A stretch of DNA of 64,000 bases from Chloranthus sessilifolius. Its lineage: Eukaryota > Streptophyta > Magnoliopsida > Chloranthales > Chloranthaceae. Under the pieces are notes generated by a model. That model was not told the DNA's origin and made no database searches. It worked only from the letters and a program-made list of their open reading frames with translations. Positions 46,168 through 58,161 of this stretch are shown here, one piece after another. Within the stretch, counting starts at the first letter, position 1. Each line of letters begins with the position of its first letter. The stretch is from assembly GCA_021018995.1 (NCBI GenBank), contig CM037587.1, positions 88,657,251 to 88,721,250 of the forward strand, given 5' to 3'. Both the position numbers and the translations under genes were made by a program.

Positions 46168-47017
46168 ATTAAAATGCCAAAGAAACAACACAAAAAAAAG
46201 CATAAATTTAAATTATAAATCCACAAAAGTAGAGGGTTTTACCTCTTGAAACGCCCCCAAATTGGTTCCCCTATGCATGCAATCCAAGCCCAAAGGAAAT
46301 TTGAGTGGAAGCCCTCTTGATTTTGGCCAAAAAGTGCAAGAGAACCCAAGAAAATCCGAAAATCCGCAAGAACCCTAAGCCCTAACCTCTGTTTACAATG
46401 CCCGAAATGCCAAAACCCAAAAACATAACCCACTTAAGTCGAGAAATTCGACCCTCAAATTCAAATTCGATGGTCGAATTTCAATTCAACCCTCGATTTT
46501 GAAATAGACCCTTGAATTCCCAAAATGTTGCCAGGCCCAAAATATTTGCCTCAAAATGTTTGGGTACTATTCATGCAAATTCGACCCTCGATTTGTATTT
46601 TCGACCCTCTAGTTTATCGAGTGCAAAAAGCCTTAGAAAATCAAAATTTTGGAATTTTGGTCCATTACCTTGGGTCCAAATTGACTTCCTTTGAGCCTAT
46701 GTCATTCCAATTATGGAACCCGACTATGACGCCAGTATCAAAACCTGATTTATCGTGTAAAATGAAATGACATAGCTCAAAAATTTGCCCGATTAATGTC
46801 ACATACCCATAAGTGAGGAACCTCCACTTGCAGGTCTAAGTCCCAAATTTTTCGGTTTTCAAAATAGGAACCATTAAGTAGGCGACAAAATTTTAGGCAA
46901 ACACACAATGAAGAAAAAAACATTGGATCGCCAAAAACCAGACATATAATTAAAAATATAACCAGTACATCAAAAAGATCTAAAATATTATACAGTCAAC
47001 ACACAATTTCCCAAAAA
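46168..47017 (-). other. F spacer between chromodomain and extra ORF
   Basis: No gene. It contains a second set of the LTR motif (TTCGACCC, TTCGATGGTCGAA and decayed forms) at 46442-46625, and AT-rich sequence to 47010. Confidence 0.6.
46442..46625. repeat. Internal TTCGA-type array in F
   Basis: Five or six units of the same palindrome type as in the F LTRs, mostly decayed, outside the LTR and between integrase and the extra ORF. Confidence 0.72.
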
Positions 47018-47763
47018 TTAAGCGAATAGGCTCGGAAATTGGTCTCGGAGCTCAACTTCCCGCTCCCAGGTGGCTTCCTCTGGTGTATGATTCCTCCATC
47101 GAACGAGAACCAAAGGAATCTGTTTCGTGCATAGGATCTGCTCCTTGCGATCCAAAATCTGAACCGGGTCCTCAATCACCGTCAAACCATCCTGAAGCTC
47201 GATGGGTTGGTAATCAAGCACGTGAGTCGGGTCGCGTATATATGGCGCAGCATCGACACATGGAAGACGTTGTGCATGCTGGATAACTGCGGTGGTAATG
47301 CCACTCGGTATGCAACCTTTCCGACTCGGCCTAATATCTCAAAAGGCCCAACGTACCGAGGACTCAGCTTCCCTCTTTTACCGAATCGCATAACACCCTT
47401 CGTAGGCAAAATTCGAACGAAAATATTATCGCCCACCTGAAAGACAATTGTTAGCGACAATTTCAACACGGAATACGTATTAAGTGATTAAATGCACATT
47501 AACGTATTCAAGGATACCTGAAAATCCACGTCTCCGTTTGAGATCGGCGTAGCTCTTCTGACGACTCTGAGCTACACGTAGTCTCTCACGAATCAACAGA
47601 ACTGTCTCGGTCGTACGTTCGACTATCTCAGGTCCAATAACTAGCTTCTCACACACTTCTTCCCAGTTCAACGGCGACCTGTACTGTCGTCCATATAAAG
47701 CCTCGAACGGTGCCATACCGATGCTAGCTTGGAAGCTATTATTGTAAATGAACTCGATCAGAG
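47018..47763 (-). pseudogene. F integrase C-terminus and chromodomain
   Basis: Continues the integrase interrupted at 49730. 47480-47716 begins MAPFEALYGRQYRSPLNW, the end of the core domain, followed in another frame by VGDNIFVRILPTKG and KLSPRYVGPFEIL (47182-47469). 47018-47221 encodes a chromodomain (EDPVQILDRKEQ, LVRWRNHTPEEATWE). The chromodomain is thought to steer integration to marked chromatin. Two frame changes occur. Confidence 0.85.
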
Positions 47764-47832
47764 GTAGTATAGTGGTAAGTATTCTCGCCTGTCACGCGGG
47801 TGACTCGGGTTCGATCCCCGACAGCGGCGCCA
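47764..47832 (+). other. tRNA-Asp(GTC)-derived sequence, fused to an LTR
   Basis: 69 bp matching plant tRNA-Asp with anticodon GTC (CCTGTCACGCGGG anticodon arm, GGTTCGATCCCCG T arm), lacking the first 6 nt of the acceptor stem and ending in CCA (47830-47832). The encoded CCA is not expected in a nuclear tRNA gene and implies that a mature tRNA was copied. It has a few changes from the usual sequence. The acceptor stem cannot form, so it is not counted as a tRNA gene. Confidence 0.8.
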
Positions 47833-47838
47833 AAAACT

Positions 47839-49729
47839 TGTTGGCTGTGTTTGCCTTCCCTCAAATGGGGTCTAAAATCATCAATAAAATTAGGCAGACA
47901 CACTCATACAGACCTGCAAGTATTCAGGATCTGTTGTAGCAAGCTTTAAAAGAATGGTGAGTAAGGGAATATCCACAGGGACATTGTTTAGAAATATGAC
48001 AAATCTCTATATCTGTGTCAGATCTGGCACCCTAGCTATTACTAATTTAGTTAAAAGACAGGGGAGAGGTTTGGAATGGGTTGTCACTTAAACTAAGCTA
48101 CAATTAAACATAAGCTATCTTGGATCGAGTTTAGGAACTTAGATCTTGCAGGGGAAGAGAGTAAAAATACAGAAAATGGAGAAGAGTAGCTTGGAGGTTG
48201 GTTTTTACTGAAATCAGATTCAATTAATCATGCTACAGAGGTTCAGAGCACACAATTCCCTCGCTGGCTGTAAGCATAGCTGTAGGGTATAAATTCCACT
48301 CCAAATCACAGGATCCACCTGGTCTTAAGGCTATGATCTATCCATTTTAATGGTCACAGACCATCCTATAGACTTTATCGAATCCATGGATTGCAGCAGA
48401 TGAATCCAATTGAGGCCTGAGCTTAGGTTTATCTTAAGGTTATGATCTGTCCACTTTAATGGTCACAGACCATCCTAGGGATCTCTTACAAAGCCAGAGC
48501 CTCAATTAGAATAATTTAAACCACTGCAGATGCTGCAATTCCCAGGTCACAGACTCAAGGAATCACAGGAGCATCAGATCTAGGGAGATCAGATGGTATC
48601 CAAGAGGTCTACCAGTTAAGTGGATGAGCTTATCTACAACTCCTCTACACAAATCCAATCGATCACCAAATAGAACTAAAGGAAATTTAAATCTAATTAA
48701 AGCATTAAAAACAACATTATCATTGCAAACAAGGTCACTTTACAATGGAAATACTCTCAGATCTGTAGTCTGTGCAGCTAGGAACCTACAATAGCACTCT
48801 TAACCTCACCCAATTACAGATCTAACTTCGCTCCTCGCTACTCCAAGGGACTTAGCCAACCATTGTTGGGCTAAAGGAGGGGAATGGAATTGCTCTGCAG
48901 GCGCTAATCTCCATAATTTGGCTCAGATCTCGATCCCCCCCCCAATGGCAATTGGGGATCTCTATATATAACTTTCTCCTCTATTTTTCCCACTAAAAAT
49001 TCCTTCTAGAAGGTCGTCAAAGTTTGTTAGAGCTCTATTAAAGCATGTGGATCGGTTAGGGCTTTCTAGGGCATCTTCTGAAACCATCGTGTCGGTCACC
49101 AAGTGCCTCGGGTTGCATGCAGCGGGTCACTGAAGTACAACGTGTGGTTAGATGAATTTCTGAGAAGTTCTGCACACGATTTTGACAGGTTCAGGAAGCT
49201 TTCGACAGGTTGGAATCGAGCATTTTGGTCCTTTAACTAGGTTCTCAGATCCGTTCGATAGGTTTCGATAGGATGAATCTTCGCTTGGAGTTCCAGCCTT
49301 CTCACTCCTTGGTTTGGAGTATTCGACAGGTTAGCAAAGCTCTTCGACAAGTTGGAAAGCCATTTCGATAGGTTTCGCTCTTCATTCCGCCATTTTGATA
49401 GGTTTGCTTTCAGTCTCATCGAAAGGCTCAATCACCCTTCAATAGGTTCTGTTCCAGCATTCTCATCTCGATAGGTTTAAGAAACCATACGATAGGTTCC
49501 TTTGACTCTTCAAGCAGGTTTTCAATAGGATGGTTTCTTCTTTCCTTTCAGCTGCTCAATAGGTTCTGAGATCCTATTGAACTCCTTAATCCACACGAAT
49601 TCATTCTTCTTCAGCCTTCAGATCCTATCGAAGGCCTCTTCACTGCACAAATTCTTCCTTATTAGTGTGCTCACAGGTCTATCAATGGTCAGGTTATAGG
49701 GTGAAATGTGGCATTTTCACCACTTAACA
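47839..49729 (-). mobile_element. G: solo LTR with tRNA-Asp-type primer end
   Basis: The 1891-bp LTR on the minus strand starts TGTTAAGTGG and ends CAGCCAACA. A TATA-like box (TTATATATAGAG on the minus strand) is near 48962. Six bp beyond the LTR end comes the tRNA-derived segment, where the primer binding site of the element would be. The U3 part holds about 16 TTCGATAGG-type repeats. No internal region and no second LTR are present. The insertion splits the F integrase between the LDFHG-coding codons and the LPLIEF-coding codons, and a few target codons seem missing rather than duplicated. Confidence 0.8.
49185..49690. repeat. TTCGATAGG repeat cluster in LTR G
   Basis: About 16 units of TTCGATAGGTT and variants (TTCGACAGG, TTCAATAGG), most in one orientation and three or so inverted (CCTATTGAA, CCTATCGAA near 49575-49630). 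Located upstream of the TATA-like box, so in U3. Confidence 0.75.
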
Positions 49730-50443
49730 CCCGTGAAAATCCAACATGCAAGCTCTCAGCATGTCCTCTATGATCTGATTCACTCGCTCAGTCTGGCCAT
49801 CGGTCTGTGAGTGACATGCTAAACTGAAGTCGAGACGAGAACCCATGCCTTCCTGAAACCGCTGCCAAAAGTGTGAAGTAAACAACGGGTCCCTGTCTGA
49901 CACAATACTAGCCGGTATCCCATGCAGTTGAATAATCTCTTTAAGGTATAACTCTGCAAGTCTACTTGCTGTATACGTAGTATTGTACGGTAGGAAATGA
50001 GCAGACTTGGTTAGCCGATCGACAATGACCCAGATAGCATTGTTCTTTCTCAGTGTTTTTGGCAAACCCAGGATGAAGTCCATCGAAATGGCTTCCCATT
50101 TCCACTCAGGCACAAGTAAAGGTTACAATAAGCCCGTAAGATTCTGATGATCAACCTTAACCTATTGACAAACCAAGGATCACGATATGTACTCAGCGAT
50201 GTCGCGTTTCAAACCTCGCCACCAAAAACTCTTCATCAAGTCCTGATACATCTTGGTGTTACCAGGATGTATGCCATACATGGATCTGTGAGCCTCTTCC
50301 AGAATGGTGTCCCAAATCTTAGTACTTGTCGGCACACATACCCGATCATGAAAAAACAAGGTTCCATCTGCTCGAACGGAGAAATCCTTCTTGCTTCCAC
50401 TCTCCACATCTCGTCTAATCGCCATCAGCTCATCGTCGGTCAT
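49730..50443 (-). pseudogene. F integrase N-terminal and core parts
   Basis: The zinc-binding end is at 50180-50443 (HPGNTKMYQDL, FWWRGLKRDIAEYI). The core at 49730-50113 keeps D in ISMDFILG, D in IVSDRDPLF and E in QTERVNQIIED, all three catalytic residues. It runs into the LTR G insertion at 49729. Confidence 0.87.
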
Positions 50444-51230
50444 CTAAAACTTCCTGATATTCTCGAAGAGAGTAGGGCGCAGTACAAGTATAGTCATCAA
50501 TGGTCCCGAGCCTTTCACATAGAACTGCGAGCTGCCTAAGGCCATATCCTCTAAAAGCTTCCATCTCTGTATCCGACTGACAAGATGTGACAACTGCGCT
50601 GAAGACCTTCTACTAAGTTTATGGATGGTACTGAATCGAGCAATCATAGTCCTTCAAGAACTCCATCTATCGTCGTTGCCTCATATTCAAGTCCTTTTTA
50701 GTGAATAGGTACTTGAGACTCTTGTGATCGGTGAATATATCGAATATCTCACCGTAGAGGTAATGTCTCCAGATCTTCAAGGCGAATATAACTGCTGCTA
50801 ACTAGAGATCATGCGTTGGATAGTTTCTTTCATGGTCCTTCAGCTGCCTAGAACCATATGCAATGACCCGCTCATGTTGATTAAGCACACAACCTAATCC
50901 GCCGTAAGAAGCATCATTGTACACTGCGAAGCCTCCACTGCCTAAAGGTATAGTAAGTATCAGTGCCATAGTCAATCGACACTTTAGCTCCTGAAAACTC
51001 TGCTCGCACTGCTCTGTCCAGTCGAACTTCGCATTCTTTCTCATAAGTTGTGTAAGAGGGCCAGAAATCTTCGAAAAAGCCTTGACAAATCTTCGATAGT
51101 ACCCTGCCAGACCAAGGAAACTTTTGACCTCTGTAACTATCGTAGGCTGTTCCCAGTTCACCACGGAATCGATCTTTGTAGGATCCACTGATATACCCGC
51201 TTCAGAGACGACGTGGCCCAAGAAACTGAC
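50444..51230 (-). pseudogene. F RNase H
   Basis: Frame 50802-51221 shows the RT connection ([24 protein letters not shown]) and the start of RNase H ([15 protein letters not shown], where the first catalytic Asp is in NDAS). A stop falls at 50802, and the rest of the domain (DLKNMRQRRWMEFLKDYD-like in broken frames) extends to 50460. Confidence 0.8.
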
Positions 51231-51998
51231 CTAATCAAGCCAAAACTCACACTTACTGAGTTTGGCATACAACTGATAGTCCCTGAGTGTTTGAAGAGCC
51301 ATTCTTAGATGCTGCATATGCTCCTCTCTGGTTTTCGAATAGATGAGGATGTCATCTATGAAAACTACCACAGACTTATCAAGATGTGGTTTGAACACGC
51401 GGTTCATCAGGTCCATGAAAGATGCAGGCGCATTCGTCAACCCAAACAGCATCACTAAAAACTCATAGTGGCCATAACGCTTACGAAACGCAGTTTTGGA
51501 TATATCTTCCGCCTTGATCTTGAGCTGGTGATAGCCTGACCTTAGATCAATCTTCGAGAAGAACTTTACACCTTGCAATTGATCAAATAAGTCATCTATC
51601 CGCGGAAGTGGATAACGATTCTTAATCGTCATCTTGTTGAGCTGGCGATAATCGATGCACAGACGCATCGATCCATCTTTCTTCTTCATAAAATGAACCG
51701 GTGCACCCCAAGGAGAAACACTCGGTCGAATGAAGCCTTTATCTAACAGCTCCTAAAGTTGTTCCTTGAGCTCCTTCAATTCTGCAGGCACCATCCGATA
51801 TAGAGTTTTAGACAACGGTTCTGTATCGGGCGCTAGCTCGATCATGAACTCAATCTCTCGATCAAGTGGTAATCCAGGTAAGTCCTCTGGAAAGACATCA
51901 AGATACTCGCAGACCATCGTGATAAGAGCCATGTCGTTCTTCTTTTCTGTAGAATCTTGCAAGTAAGCCAGATACCCACTGCAACCATTCCTCATCAT
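51231..51998 (-). pseudogene. F reverse transcriptase
   Basis: 51231-51689 contains [33 protein letters not shown] and the catalytic FIDDILIYS (about 51330-51365). The lead-in (VFPEDLPGLPLDREIEFMI) is at 51753-51998 in the same frame. One stop separates them near 51750. Confidence 0.88.
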
Positions 51999-52079
51999 GC
52001 GCTCGGCCTCAATAGCTGAAACCAGCGGCGCAACCTTTGATTTAACTCCACAGAATCGAAAGGATTTTCGCTTTGGCGG

Positions 52080-52529
52080 TCAGAAGGTCACTATCTTCCG
52101 TAGACAGTCCACGCTTGCATGATAAGCTGTCAACCAATCCATCCCGAGAATAACGTCAAACCCTTCCATGCTCAACGTAATCATGTCAGTCACTGTCTCG
52201 TGCTCATCAATCATCACGATGACTGACTGACATGCTGTATTCGTGCTCACCGAACTTATCGTAGGGATCTTCACATCTAAAATGAAATCAAGGGGTTCGG
52301 GAGTAATACCCAACTTCTCAAAGAAAAGAGTAATAAACGAGTGTGTAGACCCGGGGTCTATCAAAACTCGCGCTTCAATTTTACTCAAGTCGCCTCCACG
52401 ACTCATCATAAGGGTACCTTTTATTAATAATCTTGTTAATAATATGCAAGGATTCAAATTTTGTTCAAAATTTATTCTAATGAATTTAAACATCAAATAA
52501 TAGAACCAATGCAAGAATTGACATCTCAA
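52080..52529 (-). pseudogene. F aspartic protease
   Basis: ARVLIDPGSTHSFIT gives the active-site D-P-G-S, and GFDVILGMDWL is the conserved C-terminal signature. It lies between gag and RT as expected. Confidence 0.82.
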
Positions 52530-52559
52530 CTTTAATGATACCTTGGATCACGTCATTCG

Positions 52560-53928
52560 ACGTTTGGGCATCCTGTACAGTCACTGCATAAGCTCGACCT
52601 TGGACTGTAGGTTGCATCGACTTCTGTGTAGAGACTAACGTAGTTCTTCCCTTGTCTGTCGTAGGACAATCCTTGATCATATGACCAACCTGTCCACACC
52701 TAAAGCATCCCCCAGTGTTTCGTCGGCAATCCCCCGTCCTATGTGGTTTCCCACATCGTGTACATGCTGGAGTAGGAACAGGAGTAACGCTGGTCCCCGT
52801 GATGATCCCTGAGCTACAGAAGCTCCACTAGCAGTAGTGCTCCCGGCTTTGAAAGGTCGCACTGGTGAAGAACTCTACGGTCTCTAATAGGAAAATGATA
52901 CTGGTCCTGAAGCAATAGCCGGCCTGGAATACGATGGCTGACTAGGATAGTCAAGAGGTTTAGAGAACCTCGGCTTTTTGTTCACCTGCTCAGACGCACT
53001 CAACTGTCACTAGCCAAACTGATTTCTATTTCCATGCTCTCGCCTCAGATATTGTTTATGGATGTCTTCCTCTGCAATGAGAGCCTTTGCCATGACGCCC
53101 GCATACGTCTCCATTTACCACATCGACACCCTCTCCTGAATAGCCGGCCTCAAACCCCTCTGAAATTTTTGAGCCCTCATCAACTCAGTGGCTACGTGTA
53201 AGGGTGCAAATCGGGCAAGTCGATCAAACTCTGCGCCATACTCGCGCACCGACATCTCGTTCTGCTCCAGCTTAATAAACTGGACTTCCTACTAGTTATG
53301 CACGATCTTTGGAAAATACTGATCGTTGAACGTATCCACGAACTCTGCCCAAGTCCATGGAGTATTGGGGTAGTCCTGCTCCCGCATCCTGGAGATAGAT
53401 TTCCACCACGGACTGGCTTCACCCAAAAGTTTGAAGGCTGCCCAGCATATCTTCTCAACATCTATACACTGTAACACCTCAAAAATTTTCTCTATCTCAT
53501 CAAGCCATGCCTCGGCTTCAATCGAATCTGTCTGCCCTGAGAATGTAGGAGGTCTCATCCCCGATGTCCTAGGCCGCCAAGAACTCCGCTCGTCCGATCT
53601 ATCGCTGTAGTTTGTTAAGCCATGTTGTTGGCCAAGGCCGCCAACACCTGGTCAACATTTCCTCCCTCAGGCCTAGCAGCTCCCAAAGGATCTACATTAG
53701 GGCCAGATGCGAATCTCCCTCTGCCATATGAGGTGCCTATGCCCTCATCGATCTCCTCAAGATGAGCCATGCGAGGTCCTTATCTACCTCGGCCTCTGCC
53801 TCTGAACCACGGAGGCATGCTGATCTGTCATTGTTGAAAAACAATAACAATAGATCAGTATTGATTGTTAAAACAATCTAACCCTTAGTCCTAAGACTCT
53901 GAACCTAGAGCCTTGCTCTGATACCAAC
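52560..53928 (-). pseudogene. F gag with two zinc knuckles, and leader
   Basis: Capsid: frame 53292-53558 (MRPPTFSGQTDSIEAEAWL, IFEVLQCIDVEK, TWAEFVDTFNDQYFP). Nucleic-acid binding: at about 52665-52760 two adjacent Cys/His boxes, CTRCGKPHRTGDC (one residue short in the middle) and CFRCGQVGHMIKDC, in one frame. The connecting part 52760-53290 is frameshifted. 53560-53914 is leader, and 53915-53926 is the primer site (complement of TGGTATCAGAGC). Confidence 0.83.
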
Positions 53929-56074
53929 TGTGATGACCCGACTTTTCCAATCCTCTCGGTATAGGAAAAGCCGGTTCATCAACTTATTAATTTCTTAATA
54001 AGCCGTAACAAGCAGAAGCCGACAGCATAACATAGATCTAAAATAGAGGCAAGGCATAGAGTAAGCAAAGACAAAAGCTTAATTCAAAATAAAGTATATC
54101 ACCCTGAGGAACCAAGAAGAACCACCGGTGATGGCCAATCCAAAACACCTAAAATAATGGTTACTAATGATGGTTCCTCAAGTGATATCAAAAAGACAAA
54201 CCAACAGCCTTTGGCCCATAATTCAGAATAATTCTAAACAAAATACCAAGAAAGGACAAATAAAAATCAAGGAAAGAACTCCTCAACAGGTGTCTCCCGT
54301 TCCTCCTCAGGAATGTAGTCGGAATCCTCTGGATCAAGATCGTCTGCCCCTAGGTTAGTCTCAGCACCTGTGACGTATAGTTAGGATGAGCTAACATCGA
54401 AGCCCAATAGAGGAAACTTATCTAAAGCATTTTATCATAAGTGAAGGTTTTTCAAAGACAAAATCAGATCAATAAGGTTATCAAAAGATGCTTTGCAAAC
54501 TATATTTCCAATTCTACATAGAGAGTCAAAAGTTGATTCAATGTGTCTAATGTTTTCAATTTTCCAAATTAGGCATGCTTCTTGTCTTAAATTTATAACT
54601 TAATTTTATCTCCCAAATTACATATAGCATGAGAACAAGGTGTATTACCGATGGGAAACCCTACTGACCATCGTCGTTCATGAACCATTTTTCTGAAGTG
54701 CAACAAGCCCCTACGCTATGAGAAAAACTTGCGCCAGAATAAATACCGTCAACACGGTTGGTAGAATCTAGGGTTTCGTTCGTAAGTGCCTCAAATTGAA
54801 TGCAAATGCTAACTTATATCAAAGCTTGTATACCTAATACATTTACGGATTTTCAGAGTTCTGATTTGAAGTTCAATGTTCAAAGTTTCGGAGTTCTGAG
54901 TTCTTATTCATATCAAAGTTTTACAGTTCTTATTTGTGTCATATTTCAGAGTTCTTATGCATGTTGAGTTGTTCAAAATGTCGAAATTTCATGATTGATA
55001 CAAACAGCTTATAATTATAATAGAATGCAAATCAGGTTTAAGGTTCCCCTACCTCAACAAAAACGGTCCAAAACAAGCAAGGCAGTCCTCATAATAGACT
55101 TTTTATTTCAAAACCTACAATGATTAACACTCCCAGTGTTAATATTGGTCAAAAAAATCAAACCCGAAAGCTTGCCGAGAAAAATTCCGACAAAAATTCA
55201 AAGGCTAGAAATAGGGCAAAATTCGACCCTCGAATTCAAATTCGATGGTCGAATTCAAATTCGACCCTCGAATTTTTAAAAAAAGCATCAGGCTTTAAAA
55301 TCTCAAATTCGACCCTTGAATTTCTTCAGGTTTGTGGTTGTTAATTTTTGGATCTTCGAACCCTTTTTGCTCATTCAACCACAGTTTGCTTAATCTCACA
55401 TAAATCAATATAAACCTATTTTAAGCAAAACTAACAGTATTTAAATTTGAGGAGGTTTAAAAGCCTACCTCTTGAAGTTTAATCCGTTGATTCCGTTGCA
55501 CCAAAAATCAAGCATCGAAACTAAACTTTGAGGTTTAATAGACCAGAGCCTCCAATTCAGTCCATTCAAACCTTGCTTCACAAGCACAGGTCTAAAAAGC
55601 ACAAAACTTTCCTCTCCCCTATCCCTCTCTTTCTATGGCTTAAAATGATCCAAAATTGAATTCAAGGTTTATCAATGGTTGGGATGGGGAGGGAATTTCA
55701 CAAACTCACAAGATCTAAGATCTAGACAAGGGGCAAGGGTTGCAATTTTAGATTCAAACGAGAGAGAGAGAAGTGTAACTTCTCTTCAAAGCCTCTCTCT
55801 TTATAATACTAATTTTCATCCTAAATATCATGATTTTTCTTATTTGCAATCCTATCCTCTTAATTTGCATTTATTCACGGTGTTAAATGCAAACATGACA
55901 TTTAAATGTATATGCTAACCAAGCAATGACTTCCACAAGTCCAAAGCCAAAATCTTTTGGCCATTAATCTCATCACACCCCAAGCTATCCAAAAACTCAT
56001 AAATATCCCGTCACTTTTCCGGGCATGCTTACCGAGGTAAACGAAAACAGGTCCAAAATATCAGGGATATTACA
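53929..56074 (-). mobile_element. F 5' LTR
   Basis: 2146 bp, starting TGTGATGACC and ending GATATTACA on the plus strand. Closely similar to the left LTR but with only four TTCGA-type units (about 55222-55325), which explains most of the 70-bp length difference. Confidence 0.9.
55222..55325. repeat. TTCGA-N3-TCGAA palindrome array, F 5' LTR
   Basis: Four units, centres CCC, TGG, CCC and CCC, the last with TTGAA in place of TCGAA. Confidence 0.85.
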
Positions 56075-57379
56075 ATTTCCATTCAAGCCATCTACATACC
56101 CTAAAAAAGTTGTCTTCTTAAGTCTTGGATCAATTTTACTATCTCTTACAGGATAGTAAGTTGCGCAACCAAAGACCTTCAATACACTGTAATCTTTAGG
56201 CTTCCCTGACCACATCTCAATAGAAGTCTCACACTTTATTACCGTAGGCGGTGATTTATTTACTAGATCGCACGCTGTACTAACTGCCTCAACCCAGAAC
56301 TCTCTACCAATCCCTCATTGGATAACATGCATCTTGCCTTTTCAAGTATAATTCTATTCATGCATTCTACTACCCCATTCTGTAGCGATATATTTCCCAT
56401 TGCGAATTGCCTAGCAACACCGTTCTTTTCACATAACTCCTGGAACTATCCAATGGTGCACTTACCACTATTATCGATTCTCAATCGCTTGACCTTCCTT
56501 CCAATCTGGTTCTCAACTAGTATTTTTCACCTCTTGAAGATTTTTAACACCCCATCCTTACTTTTCATCATGTAGATTAATACATACTAAGAGTATTTCA
56601 TCGATGAAGGAGACAAAGTATCTAGCACCACCTTTAAAATGAACATTTGAAGACCCCCATACACCTAAATGTATATAATTTAGTATGTCTTCGTAGTGTG
56701 AACCACTGTGTTGAACTTAACCCTGTATAGTTTCTCGAATATACAATGCTCACAAAAGTCAACCTTATTAGCCTTTACAAACAAGCCCCGCTTGTTCAAC
56801 TCTGTCATCTTTCTTTCTGACATATGCCCTATGCACATATGTCATAGCTGTATAGAGGAAAAACTGTTATCTTCTGACATAGATACCGCCGCTCTATCTG
56901 TCACTGTACTCCCTAATAGAAAGTAAAGGTTTCCAACCTTTTTTGCTTTCATCACAAATAGAGATCTCAATATCACCTTTAAAACTCCACCTTGAGCTAT
57001 AAACTTGAGCCCATTGGAATATAGTGAGCAAGCGACATGAAGTTCTTTTTCAGTTCGGAACATGGCGTACATCGGTCAATGTTCTCACAACCCCATCATG
57101 TATCTTTATTCTAATACTCCCATTTTCAACTATTTTGCAGGCTATATTGTTACCCATCCAAGCCATTCTATCATTTACCTCTTTATAAGATGTGAATCAG
57201 GCCCTATTTGAACACATGCGATAGAAGCACCCTAAATCAAGTATCCATGTATTATGTGAGGATTTATAAGAAATCACTGACAATATATTTACATCATCAT
57301 CTGGAGCTTGTTCGGCTATACCAGCCTCATCAATAACCCCTTTCTACTTCTTATCCTAAGAATCGTTCCTCTGTGCTTG
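56075..57379 (-). pseudogene. Copia-E protease, pre-integrase and integrase
   Basis: The protease box near 57240 reads W-I-L-D-L-G-C, where the family has D-S/T-G. The pre-integrase segment follows at about 56842-57072. The integrase core is in broken frames at 56230-56700. Its C-terminal part (56080-56215) has GKPKDYSVLKVFGCATYYPV and KTTFLGY. The frame runs on into F LTR sequence at 56074. Confidence 0.78.
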
Positions 57380-58147
57380 TAACTGATGACAATGCCTTTA
57401 GATTTCACCCTTCTCATGACACTTGTAGCATTCTGTAGTCTTTATATTTCTAAATTTTGATCTACCCCTTTAAAACTTACGGTCCTCTGATCTCTCTCTG
57501 ACAAACAAGTCATCTGCTTATGTATAACTATACGAACATTTCTTCCTCATGTCGTTACAAAGCAGTGTCACTGTAATCGACTCCAGTTCTGTAGTCTCAT
57601 TCCCATAGAGAAGCATAGTAACTAGGTGCTCATACGAATCGAGAAGGGAAGACAAAAGCAATAATGTTTTGCCTTCATCCTTAACCTCTTCTCCAATATT
57701 TAATAATTCATATATTATTTTGTTGAATTCATTAAGACGGTCGTTGACAGGAGTATCTTCTTTTATGTGCAACTTGTACAATTGCTTCTTGAGATACAGA
57801 CAAATTGCCAAAGATTTCGTCATGTAGAGACTCTCTAATTTGGCTCACAGCGTGTCCGTCGAGTTCTCCCTTATCATGTTATATGTAATCTCCTTCGCTA
57901 GACATAGTTGAATCGTTCTACATGTTTGAAGTTCGAATTCTTATCAATCACCATCAAACATATTTGTCGGCTTACCCATATCCCTTTCAACGTCTTGTGC
58001 AACCCTTGTTGAATCAAGATATCCCGAATTTATACTTATCACAATTTGAAATTAATCTTCCCGTCGAATTTCTCAACCTCGAACCTCGCATTTAAAATTT
58101 TTGCGGACTTTGATGTCATCTCCGATCATAGAACAGAAATCAAATAT
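57380..58147 (-). pseudogene. Copia-E gag
   Basis: Frame 57518-57823 contains UBN2-type capsid signatures (LYKLHIKEDTPVNDRLNEFNKII, LLSSLLDSYEHLV, TLLCNDMRKK). Downstream, near 57395-57430, a Cys/His knuckle is degraded, with a stop inside. The N-terminal part (57830-58147) is in broken frames. Homologous to 10835-11630. Confidence 0.82.
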
Positions 58148-58158
58148 CTCTGATACCA
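58148..58158 (-). other. Primer binding site of Copia-E
   Basis: Complement reads TGGTATCAGAG, initiator tRNA-Met type, 3 bp from the LTR end. Confidence 0.88.
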
Positions 58159-58161
58159 ATT

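Larger units (their letters stand above)
41956..56074 (-). mobile_element. F: chromovirus (Ty3/gypsy) nested in Copia-E
   Basis: LTRs of about 2.2 kb at both ends, an initiator-Met type primer site, gag with two zinc knuckles, protease, RT, RNase H, integrase with a C-terminal chromodomain, an additional ORF, and a polypurine tract beside the left LTR. The chromodomain and long LTRs fit the Tekay/Del group. Candidate target duplication: ATCTC (41951-41955) and ATTTC (56075-56079), one mismatch. It includes a foreign 1.97-kb insert at 47764-49729. LTR differences look like several percent by eye, more than in Copia-C. Confidence 0.9.

Noticed and set aside
47764..47832. A functional nuclear tRNA-Asp gene
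   Set aside because: The first 6 nt of the acceptor stem are missing, CCA is encoded, and it sits exactly where an LTR primer site belongs.
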